Origin: Rhodopseudomonas palustris HaA2
Lineage (GTDB): Bacteria; Pseudomonadota; Alphaproteobacteria; Rhizobiales; Xanthobacteraceae
Direction of reading: 5' to 3'
Length of the DNA: 64,000 bases
NCBI RefSeq assembly: GCF_000013365.1
Contig: NC_007778.1
Coordinates: 3,472,001-3,536,000 of the forward strand
Made by a program: the position numbers and the translations under genes. The notes beneath the pieces are model-generated. The model ran no database searches and was not told the DNA's origin. It saw nothing but the letters and a program-made list of their open reading frames with translations. Shown piece after piece: positions 35,829-45,478 of this stretch. The stretch's first letter is position 1. Each line of letters starts with the position of its first letter.

Positions 35829-37363
35829 GCGGCGGCTTCGGCGTGGGAGGAAACCGACCAGCCATTGGTGGCTTCCAGTTGCTTGGCCTCGCGGATCAGC
35901 GCCGCGCGATCGATCTTGTTGGTGCCGGCCCACGGCAGATCGGCCACGAAGCTGACGCGGCGCGGATGCTGATAGGTCGGCCCGTTGCGCAGCGCGTAGG
36001 CCTTGATGTCTTCGGTCGTGGCACTTTGGCCGTCGGCCAACACGAGGAAAGCCACCGGCATCTGTCCGCGCTCCTCGTCGGCGAGAGGAACGACCGCGGC
36101 CTGGCGCACTGCCGGATGCGTCTCCAGCATCTTCTCGACGTCGCCGGGATAGATGTTCTCGCCGCCGCAGACGAACATATCGTCGGCCCGGCCGATGAAA
36201 TAATAGAAGCCGTCCTCGTCGCGACGCATGACATCGCCGCTGTAGTACCAGCCGTCACGCATCACCGAGGCGGTCTTGTCCGGCATGCCGCGATAGCGCG
36301 TCATCAGCGCCGGATTGCGCATCAGCAGCACGCCCTCGTTGTCGTTCGGGCCGTCGACCAGCTTCACCATCGACGGGTCGATCGGATAGCCGATCGTGAG
36401 CGGCGGCAGCGGCTTGCCCTCCGGATGAGGGCCGAACACGGACGGGCCGGCCTCCGTGGTGCCGTAGCCGTGAGTCAGCATGGCATGCGGAAACGCCGCC
36501 TGAATCTTGTCGGCCATGGCCCTGGTGATCGGCGCAGAGGCCAGCGCCAGCCGCTTCAGCCGGCTATAATCGTTGGCGGCCAAGAGGTCGGGCTCGCGCA
36601 GCAGCCGCGCGAACATTGTCGGCACCGCAGTAACCGCGGTGACGCCATGATCCGCCATGGCCTGCAGATAGCGCCGGCTGTCGAAGCCCGGCATCAGAAC
36701 CATGCTCGCATTGCTGGCGAAGATGCTCTTGGCGCCGAACAGACCGTTCATGTGGAACAGCGGCTGGGCGATGATGTAGACCTCGTCGCAGGTGTCGGCG
36801 CTGACGCCCTTGGCGGCAAGCGCCCACAGTTGGCTGTCGTGGCTGAGCTCGACGCCCTTCGGCCGTCCGGTGGAGCCGGAGGTGTAGAGGATCTGTCCAA
36901 GTTCGCCCCGCTGCGCCTCCACCGTTTCGAATTCGCCCGGCACGATGCGCGCGGCAAAACCTTCGGGTCCCGCCTCGTCGAAGTCGAGGAACGCTAAGCC
37001 CGCCGGCAGAAGCTGACGCGAGGCTGTATCGACGAAGGCAAACTTGGTGTCGGAGTCGCGCAGCACAAAATCGATCGTTTCGGCCGGCTGCTTGGTGTTG
37101 ACCGGCAGCGCGACGAAGCCGGCGCGCATGATGCCGAAATACGCCGCAATGTACTCCGCACGGTTGAGCGAGAGAATGGCGACCGTCGTTCCACGCGCCA
37201 AGCCAAGCCCGGTCAAATAAGACGCCACGCCATTTCCGAGCCTATCGATCTCGCTATGGGTCCAGACCCTCGGCTCCGGGGACCGCAGATCGATGATCGC
37301 GGGACGATCGAGACCGCGCGAGCGATCCACCAAATCTCCGAGGTTCTTCCATCGGAAGCTCAT
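35825..37363 (-). CDS. Acyl-CoA synthetase (AMP-forming)
   Basis: 512 residues from ATG 37363, preceded by AGGAG. The ANL superfamily motifs are clear: YTSGSTGRPKGVELSH (phosphate binding, near residue 155), YGTTEAGPSVF (near 300), YYSGDVMRRDEDGFYYFIGR (adenylate hinge, near 380) and a C-terminal TNKIDRAAL with the catalytic Lys. It activates a carboxylic acid to its CoA thioester through an acyl-adenylate. Its start overlaps the transporter ATPase stop, so import and activation are coupled. The acid is not predictable; aromatic or branched acids are plausible in this family. Confidence 0.92.
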   Translation of the reverse strand: MSFRWKNLGDLVDRSRGLDRPAIIDLRSPEPRVWTHSEIDRLGNGVASYLTGLGLARGTTVAILSLNRAEYIAAYFGIMRAGFVALPVNTKQPAETIDFVLRDSDTKFAFVDTASRQLLPAGLAFLDFDEAGPEGFAARIVPGEFETVEAQRGELGQILYTSGSTGRPKGVELSHDSQLWALAAKGVSADTCDEVYIIAQPLFHMNGLFGAKSIFASNASMVLMPGFDSRRYLQAMADHGVTAVTAVPTMFARLLREPDLLAANDYSRLKRLALASAPITRAMADKIQAAFPHAMLTHGYGTTEAGPSVFGPHPEGKPLPPLTIGYPIDPSMVKLVDGPNDNEGVLLMRNPALMTRYRGMPDKTASVMRDGWYYSGDVMRRDEDGFYYFIGRADDMFVCGGENIYPGDVEKMLETHPAVRQAAVVPLADEERGQMPVAFLVLADGQSATTEDIKAYALRNGPTYQHPRRVSFVADLPWAGTNKIDRAALIREAKQLEATNGWSVSSHAEAAA

Positions 37364-38391
37364 GCTCGTGCTCCTACCTTGTACTTCTCTTCGGCTTTCC
37401 GACTGAGCGACGAAACAGACGCGCTCGCCGCGCTCTCGATCTGATCGACGAGATCGTAGTGACAGGCCGTCCTGCGATTTTCGCCGAGCGGCCGGAGGAT
37501 CGGCCTCTCCTGCCGGCAGTGATCCGTCGCGAACGGACAACGCGTCGAGAACGCGCAACCTTCCGGAAGATCGGTCGGGCTGGGCAGATCGCCCTGCAGC
37601 ACGAAGCGCTTGCGGCTGCGCATGACGTGCGGGTCTGCCACCGGCGCGGCGGCGAGCAGCGCCTGGGTGTATGGATGTGCGGGGTGCTTCCAGATCGTCT
37701 CGGCGGAGCCCGTCTCGACGATCCGGCCGAGGTACATCACGATCAGCTTGTTGGCGATGTGCTGGACCATTGTCAGGTCGTGCGAGATGAACAGGTATGA
37801 CACGCCGAGCTTGTCCGACAGATCCTGCAGCAGGTTGATCACCTGCGCCCGGATCGATACGTCGAGCGCCGACACCGGCTCATCGCAGATCACCAGCTTG
37901 GGCTTCAACGCGAGCGCACGGGCGATGCCTATGCGCTGCCGCTGGCCGCCGGAAAACTCGTGCGGATAGCGAGATGCCGCATCCGGCGGCAGACCGACTT
38001 GAGTCATCAGTTCGGCGACGCGCGCCGAGATGGCGGCCTTGTCGTAGCCCGCGACCTGCAACGGCTGCGCGATCAAATTGCCGACCGTGCGCCGCGGATT
38101 GAGCGAATTGTGCGGATCCTGGAAGATCATCTGCATCTTCGAGCGGATCGGACGCATCGCCGACGGCGACAGGCTGGTGATGTTCTGGCCGTCCAGCACG
38201 ATCTGCCCGTTGTTGGCCGGGATCAGGTGCATGATGGCCTTGCCCAGCGTGGATTTGCCACAGCCGGATTCCCCGACGAGGCCCACCGTTTCACCCGGCT
38301 CGATCTCCAGGCTGACGTCGTTCACCGCGTGGACGACGCCGGACGACGTTTGATAATCGACGACGAGACTACGCACCGACAGAAGCGACAT
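37360..38391 (-). CDS. Oligopeptide/dipeptide-type ABC transporter ATPase (DppF/OppF-like)
   Basis: 343 residues from ATG 38391, preceded by GGAGG. Walker A is GESGCGKST, the signature is EFSGGQRQRIGIARAL, and Walker B is LVICDEPVSALDVS. The C-terminal region AFSTRCPFATDHCRQERP is the Cys-bearing oligo_HPY extension found in peptide importers. It works as a heterodimer with the product of the next gene upstream to power import. It overlaps that gene by 23 bases. Confidence 0.93.
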   Translation of the reverse strand: MSLLSVRSLVVDYQTSSGVVHAVNDVSLEIEPGETVGLVGESGCGKSTLGKAIMHLIPANNGQIVLDGQNITSLSPSAMRPIRSKMQMIFQDPHNSLNPRRTVGNLIAQPLQVAGYDKAAISARVAELMTQVGLPPDAASRYPHEFSGGQRQRIGIARALALKPKLVICDEPVSALDVSIRAQVINLLQDLSDKLGVSYLFISHDLTMVQHIANKLIVMYLGRIVETGSAETIWKHPAHPYTQALLAAAPVADPHVMRSRKRFVLQGDLPSPTDLPEGCAFSTRCPFATDHCRQERPILRPLGENRRTACHYDLVDQIESAASASVSSLSRKAEEKYKVGARA

Positions 38392-39373
38392 TGTAGTCCT
38401 CCGTTTCGGTAGCCAGGAAGCAGGCAGCCTCGTGGCCCGCACCCTGATTGATCAAAGCCGGATGTTCGACGCGGCAACGCTCGAACACCAGCGGACAGCG
38501 GTTGGCGAAAGCGCAGCCTTTCGGACGGTCCGATAAGCCCGGCACGGTCCCGGGAATTTCGACGAGCCGCCGCCGCCGTTCCTCGCCCGGCTTCGGCGTG
38601 GCGCCGATCAGACCCCGCGTATAGGGATGGCGTGGATCGTCGAAGAGTACGCCAACCGGTGCCTCCTCGGCCTTCTTGCCCGCGTACATCACGGTGACGC
38701 GGTCGGCGACATCGGCGATCACCCCGAGATCGTGGGTGATGAAGATCATCCCCATCCGGGATTCGCGCTGGATGTCCTTGAGCAGTTCGATGATCTGTGC
38801 CTGGATGGTGACGTCGAGCGCCGTGGTCGGTTCGTCGGCGATCAGCAACTTCGGCTCGCACGCGATCGCCATGGCGATGACGACGCGCTGATTCATGCCG
38901 CCGGACAATTCGTGCGGATAGGCATCGAAGCGACGCCGGGCATCCGGAATGTGCACCCGGTCCAGCAATTCCAACGCCCGCCTGTCCGCGGCGCGTCGAT
39001 CCAGCTTGAAATGCCGGCGGAGCACCTCGGTGAGCTGATAGCCGACGGTGTAGACCGGGTTCAGCGAGCTCATCGGGTCCTGGAAGATGATCCCGATCTC
39101 GCGTCCCCGCACCGCTTGCATCCTGGTGTCGCTCAAGCCGATGAGATCGCGGCCTTCGAGCAGAATGGCGCCGCCCGTCACCTTTGCCGGCGGCATCGGT
39201 AGCAGCCCCATGATCGCCAGCGAAGTCATGGATTTGCCGCAGCCGGACTCACCGACCAGGCCAAGCGTCTGCCCGTGTTCGACGGTGAGGGAAAAGCGGT
39301 CGATCGCGCGCATCACGCCGCGCCGCGTGAACAGATCAACTTCGAGATCGCGAATTTCGAGCAGCGCCGCCAT
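38369..39373 (-). CDS. Oligopeptide/dipeptide-type ABC transporter ATPase (DppD/OppD-like)
   Basis: 334 residues starting at ATG 39373. Walker A is GESGCGKSM (Met instead of the usual Thr/Ser after Lys-Ser), the signature is [17 protein letters not shown], and Walker B is [14 protein letters not shown]. The oligo_HPY tail [14 protein letters not shown] is present and, in related importers, holds an iron-sulfur cluster. It pairs with the DppF-like ATPase. The permease stop lies two bases before its start. Confidence 0.93.
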   Translation of the reverse strand: MAALLEIRDLEVDLFTRRGVMRAIDRFSLTVEHGQTLGLVGESGCGKSMTSLAIMGLLPMPPAKVTGGAILLEGRDLIGLSDTRMQAVRGREIGIIFQDPMSSLNPVYTVGYQLTEVLRRHFKLDRRAADRRALELLDRVHIPDARRRFDAYPHELSGGMNQRVVIAMAIACEPKLLIADEPTTALDVTIQAQIIELLKDIQRESRMGMIFITHDLGVIADVADRVTVMYAGKKAEEAPVGVLFDDPRHPYTRGLIGATPKPGEERRRRLVEIPGTVPGLSDRPKGCAFANRCPLVFERCRVEHPALINQGAGHEAACFLATETEDYNVASVGA

Positions 39374-39374
39374 C

Positions 39375-40232
39375 TCAGCGGTCCCTCAGCTTGGGATTGA
39401 GCGCGTCATTCAGCCCATCGCCGATCAGGTTCATCGCCAGCACCGTCAGCATGATCGCAACGCCGGGGATCGCGCAGATGTACCAGGAGCGGCGGATCAA
39501 CGTGCGGCCGTCGCCGATCAGCGCGCCCCAGCTCGCGACATTGGGATCGCCGAGACCGAGAAACGAGATCGCGCTCTCGAACAGGATCGAGCTGCCGATG
39601 ATCACCGAGGCGAGCACGATCACCGGCGGAATCGCGTTGGGCAGGATTTCGCCCGCCATGATCCTGATGTTGCTCATGCCCATCGAACGGCACGCCAGCA
39701 CGAATTCACGGTTCTTCAGCGTAAGGAATTCGGCTCGCGTCAGCCGGGCGATGCCCGGCCACATCGTGACGCCGATCGCCATCGTGATGTTGTCGATGGT
39801 CTGGCCCAGGATCGCCACCACCGTCATGATCAACAGGATGTTCGGGACCGTCTGAAACAGCTCCGTGATCCGGGTCAGGACCTCGTCAATCCAGCCACCG
39901 AACCATGCCGCGGCGGCACCGATCACGACGCCGATGGCGGTCGCAGTCAGCGCCGCGACGATGCCGATCATCAGCGTCGTTCGAGCACCGTAGGCTATCA
40001 TCGCCAGAATGTTCCGGCCGATCGAGTCGGTGCCGAGCGGGTAGCGCGGGTTGGTGAACGGCCAGACCTCCGGCCGCGAGACGATGCGCAGCGGATTCTG
40101 TTCGATCAGCCAGGGTGCGGCGAGAGCGAGTCCCAACACGACGACAATGATGATAATTCCGAGCAGCGCGCCGCGGTTACGGGCGAAGCGCAAGGCAAAC
40201 TCGGCAAAAGCGGATCGATCTTTCATGTTCAT
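39375..40232 (-). CDS. Dipeptide-type ABC transporter permease (DppC-like)
   Basis: 285 residues. A cytoplasmic N-terminus (FAEFALRFARNRGALLG) is followed by six hydrophobic segments. The first is IIIVVVLGLALAAPWLI. The EAA-type loop reads CRSMGMSNIRIMAGEILPNA. The periplasmic stretch PRYPLGTDSIGRNILAMIAY is characteristic of DppC/OppC permeases. ATG 40232 overlaps the stop of the DppB-like gene (ATGA). With that gene it forms the membrane channel of the importer. Confidence 0.93.
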   Translation of the reverse strand: MNMKDRSAFAEFALRFARNRGALLGIIIIVVVLGLALAAPWLIEQNPLRIVSRPEVWPFTNPRYPLGTDSIGRNILAMIAYGARTTLMIGIVAALTATAIGVVIGAAAAWFGGWIDEVLTRITELFQTVPNILLIMTVVAILGQTIDNITMAIGVTMWPGIARLTRAEFLTLKNREFVLACRSMGMSNIRIMAGEILPNAIPPVIVLASVIIGSSILFESAISFLGLGDPNVASWGALIGDGRTLIRRSWYICAIPGVAIMLTVLAMNLIGDGLNDALNPKLRDR

Positions 40233-41197
40233 CGGCTCCGGATTCGCGGATCAAGCCGGTAGTAGGCAAGATCGACCAGCAGATTGGCGACGGCGACGAC
40301 GACCGCCGACAGAACGAAGACGCCCAACACGACCGGGTAATTGCGACTCATCACGCTATCGAGCATCAAGCTGCCGATGCCCGGCCAGGAGAACACCGCC
40401 TCGATCACCACCGAGCCGCCGAGGACAGTCCCGAGCTGCAGGCCGAGCAGCGTGACGACCGGCAGCAGCGCGTTGCGGAAGACGTGCGCCAGGATCACGC
40501 GGGTCTTGCTCAGGCCCTTGGCGCGCGCGGTGCGGACGAAGTCGAGCGAGAACACCTCGAGCATCGAGGCACGCATCACCCGCGTGTAGATCGCGGCGTA
40601 GAACAGGCCGAGCGACAGCGCCGGCAGGATCAGGTGGCGGATCACGTCGACCACCTGCCCGACCGGCCCGAACTTCCCACCGATCGTGGTCATGCCGCCA
40701 ACCGGCAGCCAATCGAGATGTACGGCGAAGAAGATGATCAGCATGATTCCGAGCCAGAACGTCGGCGCGGCGAAGAAGAACACCGCTGCCAGTGAGATCA
40801 CCACGTCCCAGGCCGTGTTGACCTTCACCGACGCGATGACGCCGGCGATCATCCCGAGCGTCACCGCCACCCCGAGCGACGTCAGCATCAGCAGCAGCGT
40901 CGAGGGCAGCTGCGCCATGATGATGTCGAACACCGGCGCGTTCTGGCGATACGAATAGCCGAGGTCGAAGCTGAACACCGACCAGGTGTAGCGCAGCAGC
41001 TGCACGATCGCCGGCTGATCGAGGCCGTACAAATGCTTGAGGTGCTGCAACGTCGCCGGATCGGTGACCTGCTGCTCGGACGTCATGATGTCGAGCAGCG
41101 ATCCCGGCGCCATCTGGATGAGCGTGAAATTCATCACGATGACGCCGAGGATGAGCGAGATGATCTGAAACAGTCGCCGCACGATCGAACGTTTCAT
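40229..41197 (-). CDS. Dipeptide-type ABC transporter permease (DppB-like)
   Basis: 322 residues from ATG 41197, preceded by AGGAGATGACGTG; the frame is open to 41233. It has the DppB/OppB layout: an N-terminal helix (IVRRLFQIISLILGVIVMNF), a long periplasmic loop with QHLKHLYGLDQPAIVQLLRY, then five more membrane segments. The EAA loop is ARAKGLSKTRVILAHVFRNA. The start lies 20 bases past the stop of the substrate-binding protein gene. It forms the permease pair with the DppC-like protein. Confidence 0.93.
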   Translation of the reverse strand: MKRSIVRRLFQIISLILGVIVMNFTLIQMAPGSLLDIMTSEQQVTDPATLQHLKHLYGLDQPAIVQLLRYTWSVFSFDLGYSYRQNAPVFDIIMAQLPSTLLLMLTSLGVAVTLGMIAGVIASVKVNTAWDVVISLAAVFFFAAPTFWLGIMLIIFFAVHLDWLPVGGMTTIGGKFGPVGQVVDVIRHLILPALSLGLFYAAIYTRVMRASMLEVFSLDFVRTARAKGLSKTRVILAHVFRNALLPVVTLLGLQLGTVLGGSVVIEAVFSWPGIGSLMLDSVMSRNYPVVLGVFVLSAVVVAVANLLVDLAYYRLDPRIRSR

Positions 41198-41217
41198 CAC
41201 GTCATCTCCTCTACAAA

Positions 41218-42825
41218 TCAGACGTCGAGCCAAACGTCCGACAGGCTGTCCGCCGAAATATCGGCGCGATTGCCGACGCCCTTGACCTTCTTCGACATCA
41301 TCGTCGTCGGGATCAGTTCGACCAGAACGGTGATCGGCAGATCTCGCGCTGCAATCTCTTGCAATTTGAAGGCCAAGTCCTTCCGCTTGGCTTCGTCGGA
41401 CTCCACCGACATCTTGGCGACGATGTCGTCGACTTCGGGATTGGAATAGCCGGTGGCGTTGCGGAAGGCCGCGCCCTTCACAATCCCGCTCGTGCTGAGG
41501 TAGTCGGTCTGCTGGGGAACCAGCTCGACCCGCGCCGCGTAGTTCGACAGCGCGATGTCGTAGTCGTAATCGCCGTAGATCTGCTTCAGCGAAGTCGCTC
41601 GGTCGGGCACGGTGAGCGTCACTTCGACGCCGATGTCTTCCAGATTCTGCTTCACGAACTGGCCGACCTTGCCGTTCTCCTCGAACCAGCCGGCCGCAAG
41701 CAAGTGAACCTTGAAGCGCGACTTGCCCTTCTTCGGGTAGCCGGCATCGTCGAGCATCTTGGCGGCTTTCTTCGCGTCGAACTCGTATCGCGGCAGGTTC
41801 GGATTGTAGAATTTCGGGTTTGTCGAGCTGACGAAGGACGTGCCGGGCTTGGCGCGGCCGAAATACACAACGTCCGAGATGGTCGCCCGGTCGATGGCGG
41901 TGAGTAGTGCGCGGCGCACGGCCGGGTCCTTGACGATATCACGGCGGCTGTTGAATTCGATGGTCGAAGCCCAGGCCGCGCCGAGATAGCCGTCGTTCGA
42001 TGCGACGAACTTGCCGGACTTGGACAGCCGGTCGATGTCCGGGGTCGGGATCGGGTTGAAGATGCCGAGCTGCAGTTCGTCGGCTTCCAAGGCCGCGGTG
42101 CGCGATGCGGCGTCGCGCCAGTAGCGCATCACCAGGCCGTTGAGATAGGGCTTGCCCGCATCCCAATATTTGTCGTTGGCGGCATATTCAATATGGCTGC
42201 CGCGCACCCACTGCTTGAACTTGAACGGACCGGTGCCGATCGGCGCGTTATTGGCGGGGTTGGTAACGATCTCCGAGCCGTCGTAGACGTGCTTCGGAAT
42301 GACCAGCGAGGTCGCCAGCACCGACTTGAAGAAGAACTCCGGCGTCGGCTCTTTGAAGCTCACGCGCACCCCGCCTTCGGTCACCTCGGCCCCGGAGAAA
42401 TTCTTCAGCGCCGCCTTGGCGATCGTCTGCAGCCAGTATTTTTCGATGCTGAAGACCACGTCGTCTGCGGTGAACGGCTTGCCGTCGTGCCACGTCACGC
42501 CTTTACGGAGCACGATGTCGTACGACTTGAAATCGGCCGAAGGCTTGACCTCGGTGGCCAGCACGGGAAGGAAGCCGGCCTGGCTGTCCTGGCGCAGCAG
42601 CGGCTCCAGGATCTTGGTCGAGCTGATCAGCGGGCTGGAGCCACCGCCGCCGGGAACGAACACGGCCTGCGGCTCGAAGCCACCCCAGGTCGCTACCAGC
42701 ACGCCGCCCTTCTTCGGCTTCTCCTGCGCGAGTGCAGCAGGTGGAAAGCAAAGTGACGTTCCGGCGGCGATCGCCGCAAGGGCGGACGTACCCAGAAACA
42801 CTCGTCTGTTGATGTGGCTAGTCAT
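41218..42825 (-). CDS. Extracellular solute-binding protein, family 5
   Basis: 535 residues from ATG 42825. A twin-arginine type leader (MTSHINRRVFLGTSALAAIA, ending near ALAQE) directs export. The mature protein has the family 5 pattern: ILEPLLRQDSQAGFLPVLAT, then VLRKGVTWHDGKPFTADDVV and NAPIGTGPFKF. It binds a peptide or other medium-sized solute in the periplasm and feeds the DppBCDF-like importer encoded directly downstream. The ligand cannot be read from the sequence; the enzyme neighbours argue for an amide or peptide conjugate rather than a general peptide. Confidence 0.92.
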   Translation of the reverse strand: MTSHINRRVFLGTSALAAIAAGTSLCFPPAALAQEKPKKGGVLVATWGGFEPQAVFVPGGGGSSPLISSTKILEPLLRQDSQAGFLPVLATEVKPSADFKSYDIVLRKGVTWHDGKPFTADDVVFSIEKYWLQTIAKAALKNFSGAEVTEGGVRVSFKEPTPEFFFKSVLATSLVIPKHVYDGSEIVTNPANNAPIGTGPFKFKQWVRGSHIEYAANDKYWDAGKPYLNGLVMRYWRDAASRTAALEADELQLGIFNPIPTPDIDRLSKSGKFVASNDGYLGAAWASTIEFNSRRDIVKDPAVRRALLTAIDRATISDVVYFGRAKPGTSFVSSTNPKFYNPNLPRYEFDAKKAAKMLDDAGYPKKGKSRFKVHLLAAGWFEENGKVGQFVKQNLEDIGVEVTLTVPDRATSLKQIYGDYDYDIALSNYAARVELVPQQTDYLSTSGIVKGAAFRNATGYSNPEVDDIVAKMSVESDEAKRKDLAFKLQEIAARDLPITVLVELIPTTMMSKKVKGVGNRADISADSLSDVWLDV

Positions 42826-42901
42826 CTCGAATCTCCGATCCCTAACTGTTGGACGTTGTCAGTTGGCCGCCGAGCAGCGCTCGGCGGGGATAATTTGAAG
42901 A

Positions 42902-43339
42902 TCAGTTGACCGACGCGGGGATCGCATAGGATCCGCGGCCGATCGCGACCAGGACACCCTTGTCGTTGAATAGATCGATATCGGCGACGCCCACCGTGCG
43001 GCCGACGCGGCGCACCGTCGCTTTGGCGACGAGCTTGGTGTCGACGGCGGGGCGCAGATAGTCGACCCGAAAATTGATCGTCGGGATGCCTCCGCCGACC
43101 AGCATCGCGATCGCAAAATCGCCGACGGTGTCGATGATCGAGGCCAGCGGTCCGCCATGCCATTGCTTGGTGCCCGGACCACGCTCGAATTCGGGACGGA
43201 ATGGCGCCTCCATCGTCAGCACCTGCTGCTCGATATCGGCCTCCGTCACCTTCAACTGGCAGAACGCGATGAAAGGGGCGCGGTCGGCCATCACCTGCAG
43301 CTCGGCAATGCCGAGCGTCTTCACCGCGGCGGTGCTCAT
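42902..43339 (-). CDS. Hotdog-fold acyl-CoA thioesterase (PaaI-like)
   Basis: 145 residues from ATG 43339, which overlaps the oxidoreductase stop. The hotdog core motif QWHGGPLASIIDTVGDFAI is the PaaI-type HGG signature in which a following Asp is catalytic. The second half has INFRVDYLRPAVDTKLVAKA, a typical strand. It would hydrolyse an acyl-CoA, perhaps the product or a dead-end of the synthetase pathway in this operon. A 76-base gap separates it from the substrate-binding protein gene. Confidence 0.88.
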   Translation of the reverse strand: MSTAAVKTLGIAELQVMADRAPFIAFCQLKVTEADIEQQVLTMEAPFRPEFERGPGTKQWHGGPLASIIDTVGDFAIAMLVGGGIPTINFRVDYLRPAVDTKLVAKATVRRVGRTVGVADIDLFNDKGVLVAIGRGSYAIPASVN

Positions 43340-44349
43340 GGTGTCACCACGAGCTTGCCGAGCACCTTGCGGTCTTCGAGAACGCCCATCGCCTCGATCG
43401 CGCCCTCGAGCGGGAACGTGCGATCGATGACGGCCTTCATCTTGCCGGCGCGGATGAGCTCGAACAGCTTGAGAATGTCCTCGCGCTCCCAGCCGTTCGA
43501 ACCGAGGATCTGCAGTTCGAAGGTCCAGATGAAGCGGATGTCCTCGGTCGGATCGAACCCCGCGGTGGCGCCGCAAGTCACCAGCCGGCCGCCTTTCCGC
43601 AGGCACTTCAGCGAAGGCACCCAGCTGTCGCCGCCGGTGAAGTTGACGACCATGTCGACCCCCGCCCCTTTCGAAGCCTTGCCGGCACGCGGCTTGCCGT
43701 GGCGGGCGCGGCATTCCTGCATGAAGTCGACTTCGTTGTAGAGAATGACCTCGTCGGCGCCGATCTCCATCAGGCGCTCGCCCTTCTCCGCCGATCCAGC
43801 ACAGGCGATCACATAGGCGCCCGCCGCCTTGGCGAGTTGCACGCAGCAGATGCCGACGCCGCCGGACGCGCCGAGGATCAGCACCTTCTCGCCCGCCGAG
43901 ACATGGCCGATGGTGGTCATCATCCGCAGCGCGGTGCCGTACGCCACCGGCAGGCACGATGCCTGCTCGAACGAGATATCGTCGGGCAGCGCGATCAGCT
44001 GGTGCGCACGCGTGACGCAGTATTCGGCGAGACCGCCATCGCGCGTTTCGCCCATCAAACCGCCTTCGACCCGGTTGATCGGATCGATCAACACGCGGTC
44101 GCCGACATTCCAGCCTTCGACCCCCGCGCCGAGCGCAGCGACTTCGCCGGCGATGTCGATTCCCATGATGATAGGCATTGGAATGCGGATGCCGGGCATC
44201 CCGCGGCGCGTGAAGATGTCGTGATAATTGTAGGACGTCGCCTTGACCTTGATCAGCACGTCGCCTTCGCCGGGCTCCGGAGTGGCGAAATCCTCGACAT
44301 GAGCCATCTGGTCGAGACCGCCGTGGTCACGAAGCAGCACTGCACGCAT
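43336..44349 (-). CDS. Medium-chain dehydrogenase/quinone-oxidoreductase family protein
   Basis: 337 residues starting at ATG 44349. The N-terminal GroES-like domain (EGDVLIKVKATSYNYHDIFT) and Rossmann domain (EKVLILGASGGVGICCVQLA) mark the MDR superfamily. The catalytic zinc ligands are not the standard Cys-His-Cys: the first position reads NYHD, and GHE is replaced by GIDIAGEV. It therefore looks zinc-free and quinone-oxidoreductase or enoyl-reductase-like, using NADPH. It probably reduces an alpha,beta-unsaturated intermediate. Its stop overlaps the thioesterase start. Confidence 0.85.
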   Translation of the reverse strand: MRAVLLRDHGGLDQMAHVEDFATPEPGEGDVLIKVKATSYNYHDIFTRRGMPGIRIPMPIIMGIDIAGEVAALGAGVEGWNVGDRVLIDPINRVEGGLMGETRDGGLAEYCVTRAHQLIALPDDISFEQASCLPVAYGTALRMMTTIGHVSAGEKVLILGASGGVGICCVQLAKAAGAYVIACAGSAEKGERLMEIGADEVILYNEVDFMQECRARHGKPRAGKASKGAGVDMVVNFTGGDSWVPSLKCLRKGGRLVTCGATAGFDPTEDIRFIWTFELQILGSNGWEREDILKLFELIRAGKMKAVIDRTFPLEGAIEAMGVLEDRKVLGKLVVTP

Positions 44350-44412
44350 TCATTTCTCCTTTTTCGCTTTGTCTGTTGCGGCGCTCTGGCGCGCCGGAGG
44401 CGGTGGCTTGGA

Positions 44413-45276
44413 TTATTCAGAGAACTCGATGACCACGCCGAAGCTGGACGACGCCCCGACGCGCAAGCGGCCATCAGTTGCGGTGAACGGCACGCCGCCC
44501 GCCTGCAATGCCGCCTGTGCTTGCGCGATCGACGCGGTCTTGAAGCCGAGCCCGATCATCTGCGTCTTGCCTGGTTCGGGAAGCGGCGCATCGGCTCCGA
44601 GACGCTGCGTCGCAGCCTCGCGCGTCAGCGCGACTACGCGCGCTTCGGCTGCGTCGAAGCCGTAACCGCCAGGAATCTCCTTCAGCAGCCCCGGGCCGAA
44701 CATCCGCTCGAACAGACCGAGCGCAGAACGCGGATCGTCGCCGCAGAAAACGAACTCGGAGATGTTCTGCACGCCGTTCGGATGCGTCTGCCATTCCGGA
44801 CGCCACACCAGCTCGGGCGTTTTATGGTGACAGAAGAAGGTCCGCCCGTAGTCGAAACCGAGCTTCGGCAAATGCAGCACCGTGAATGCCGCGTCGAACG
44901 TTCCCGCACCGGTCTCGACCGGCCTGACGAAATCGAGCGGCGTTTCGGCGGTCACGCCGGCGTGCGACGCGTTGAGTTGCGCGCAGGCCGGATCTGGGCA
45001 GCGCCAGACGATGCCGGACAGTCCTTTTGGATCGTGCCACTGTTCGGGGCGCTGCTGTTTCTTTCCGGGCTCGTAGCCAAGCAGCTCGAGATAGTTATTG
45101 TTGAAGATCGCGAGATTGTTGGACGACCCCAGCGAATGGTGACCACGCGGTGTCAGATAGAAGCCGAGTGCCTGGTAGGCCGCAGCTGCTTGATCGAGCT
45201 CACCGTGAACAAGCACGATGACATGATCGAGCTCGGCGGGCAGTCTGCGCGGATGACCATCCTCTACGTCAGTCAT
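44413..45276 (-). CDS. VOC superfamily protein (glyoxalase-like domain)
   Basis: 287 residues starting at ATG 45276. The first module opens LPAELDHVIVLVHGELDQAA with YQALGFYLTPRGHHSLGSSN and YLELLGY, the glyoxalase_3-like pattern with possible metal ligands His17 and Glu. A second module contains GVQNISEFVFCGDDPRSAL and GLGFKTASIAQAQAAL. VOC proteins include dioxygenases, isomerases and lyases acting on vicinal oxygen groups. Its place between the amidohydrolase and the oxidoreductase suggests a step in the same pathway. Substrate unknown. Confidence 0.85.
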   Translation of the reverse strand: MTDVEDGHPRRLPAELDHVIVLVHGELDQAAAAYQALGFYLTPRGHHSLGSSNNLAIFNNNYLELLGYEPGKKQQRPEQWHDPKGLSGIVWRCPDPACAQLNASHAGVTAETPLDFVRPVETGAGTFDAAFTVLHLPKLGFDYGRTFFCHHKTPELVWRPEWQTHPNGVQNISEFVFCGDDPRSALGLFERMFGPGLLKEIPGGYGFDAAEARVVALTREAATQRLGADAPLPEPGKTQMIGLGFKTASIAQAQAALQAGGVPFTATDGRLRVGASSSFGVVIEFSE

Positions 45277-45478
45277 TCGACTTCCTTTTTTTGTTGGCTG
45301 GGTGATGCGGCAGTCATTCTTGTTCGGTTGCCATCGACTCGTTCCTACCCAAGGAACGGAGGCCGCCGAGGTATCGCAAAAATCCGAGGACGCTGTTCTC
45401 CAAATTTGTCGGCGTTCCGAGATAGACGATCTCTGCGCGCTGCATTTTTCAGAATGTCCGTTCTTCGATGCACCGCGT

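Noticed and set aside
35816-36997. 393-codon plus-strand frame opposite the acyl-CoA synthetase
   Set aside because: The minus strand encodes a complete ANL enzyme; the plus frame has no motif and His/Arg-rich shadow composition.
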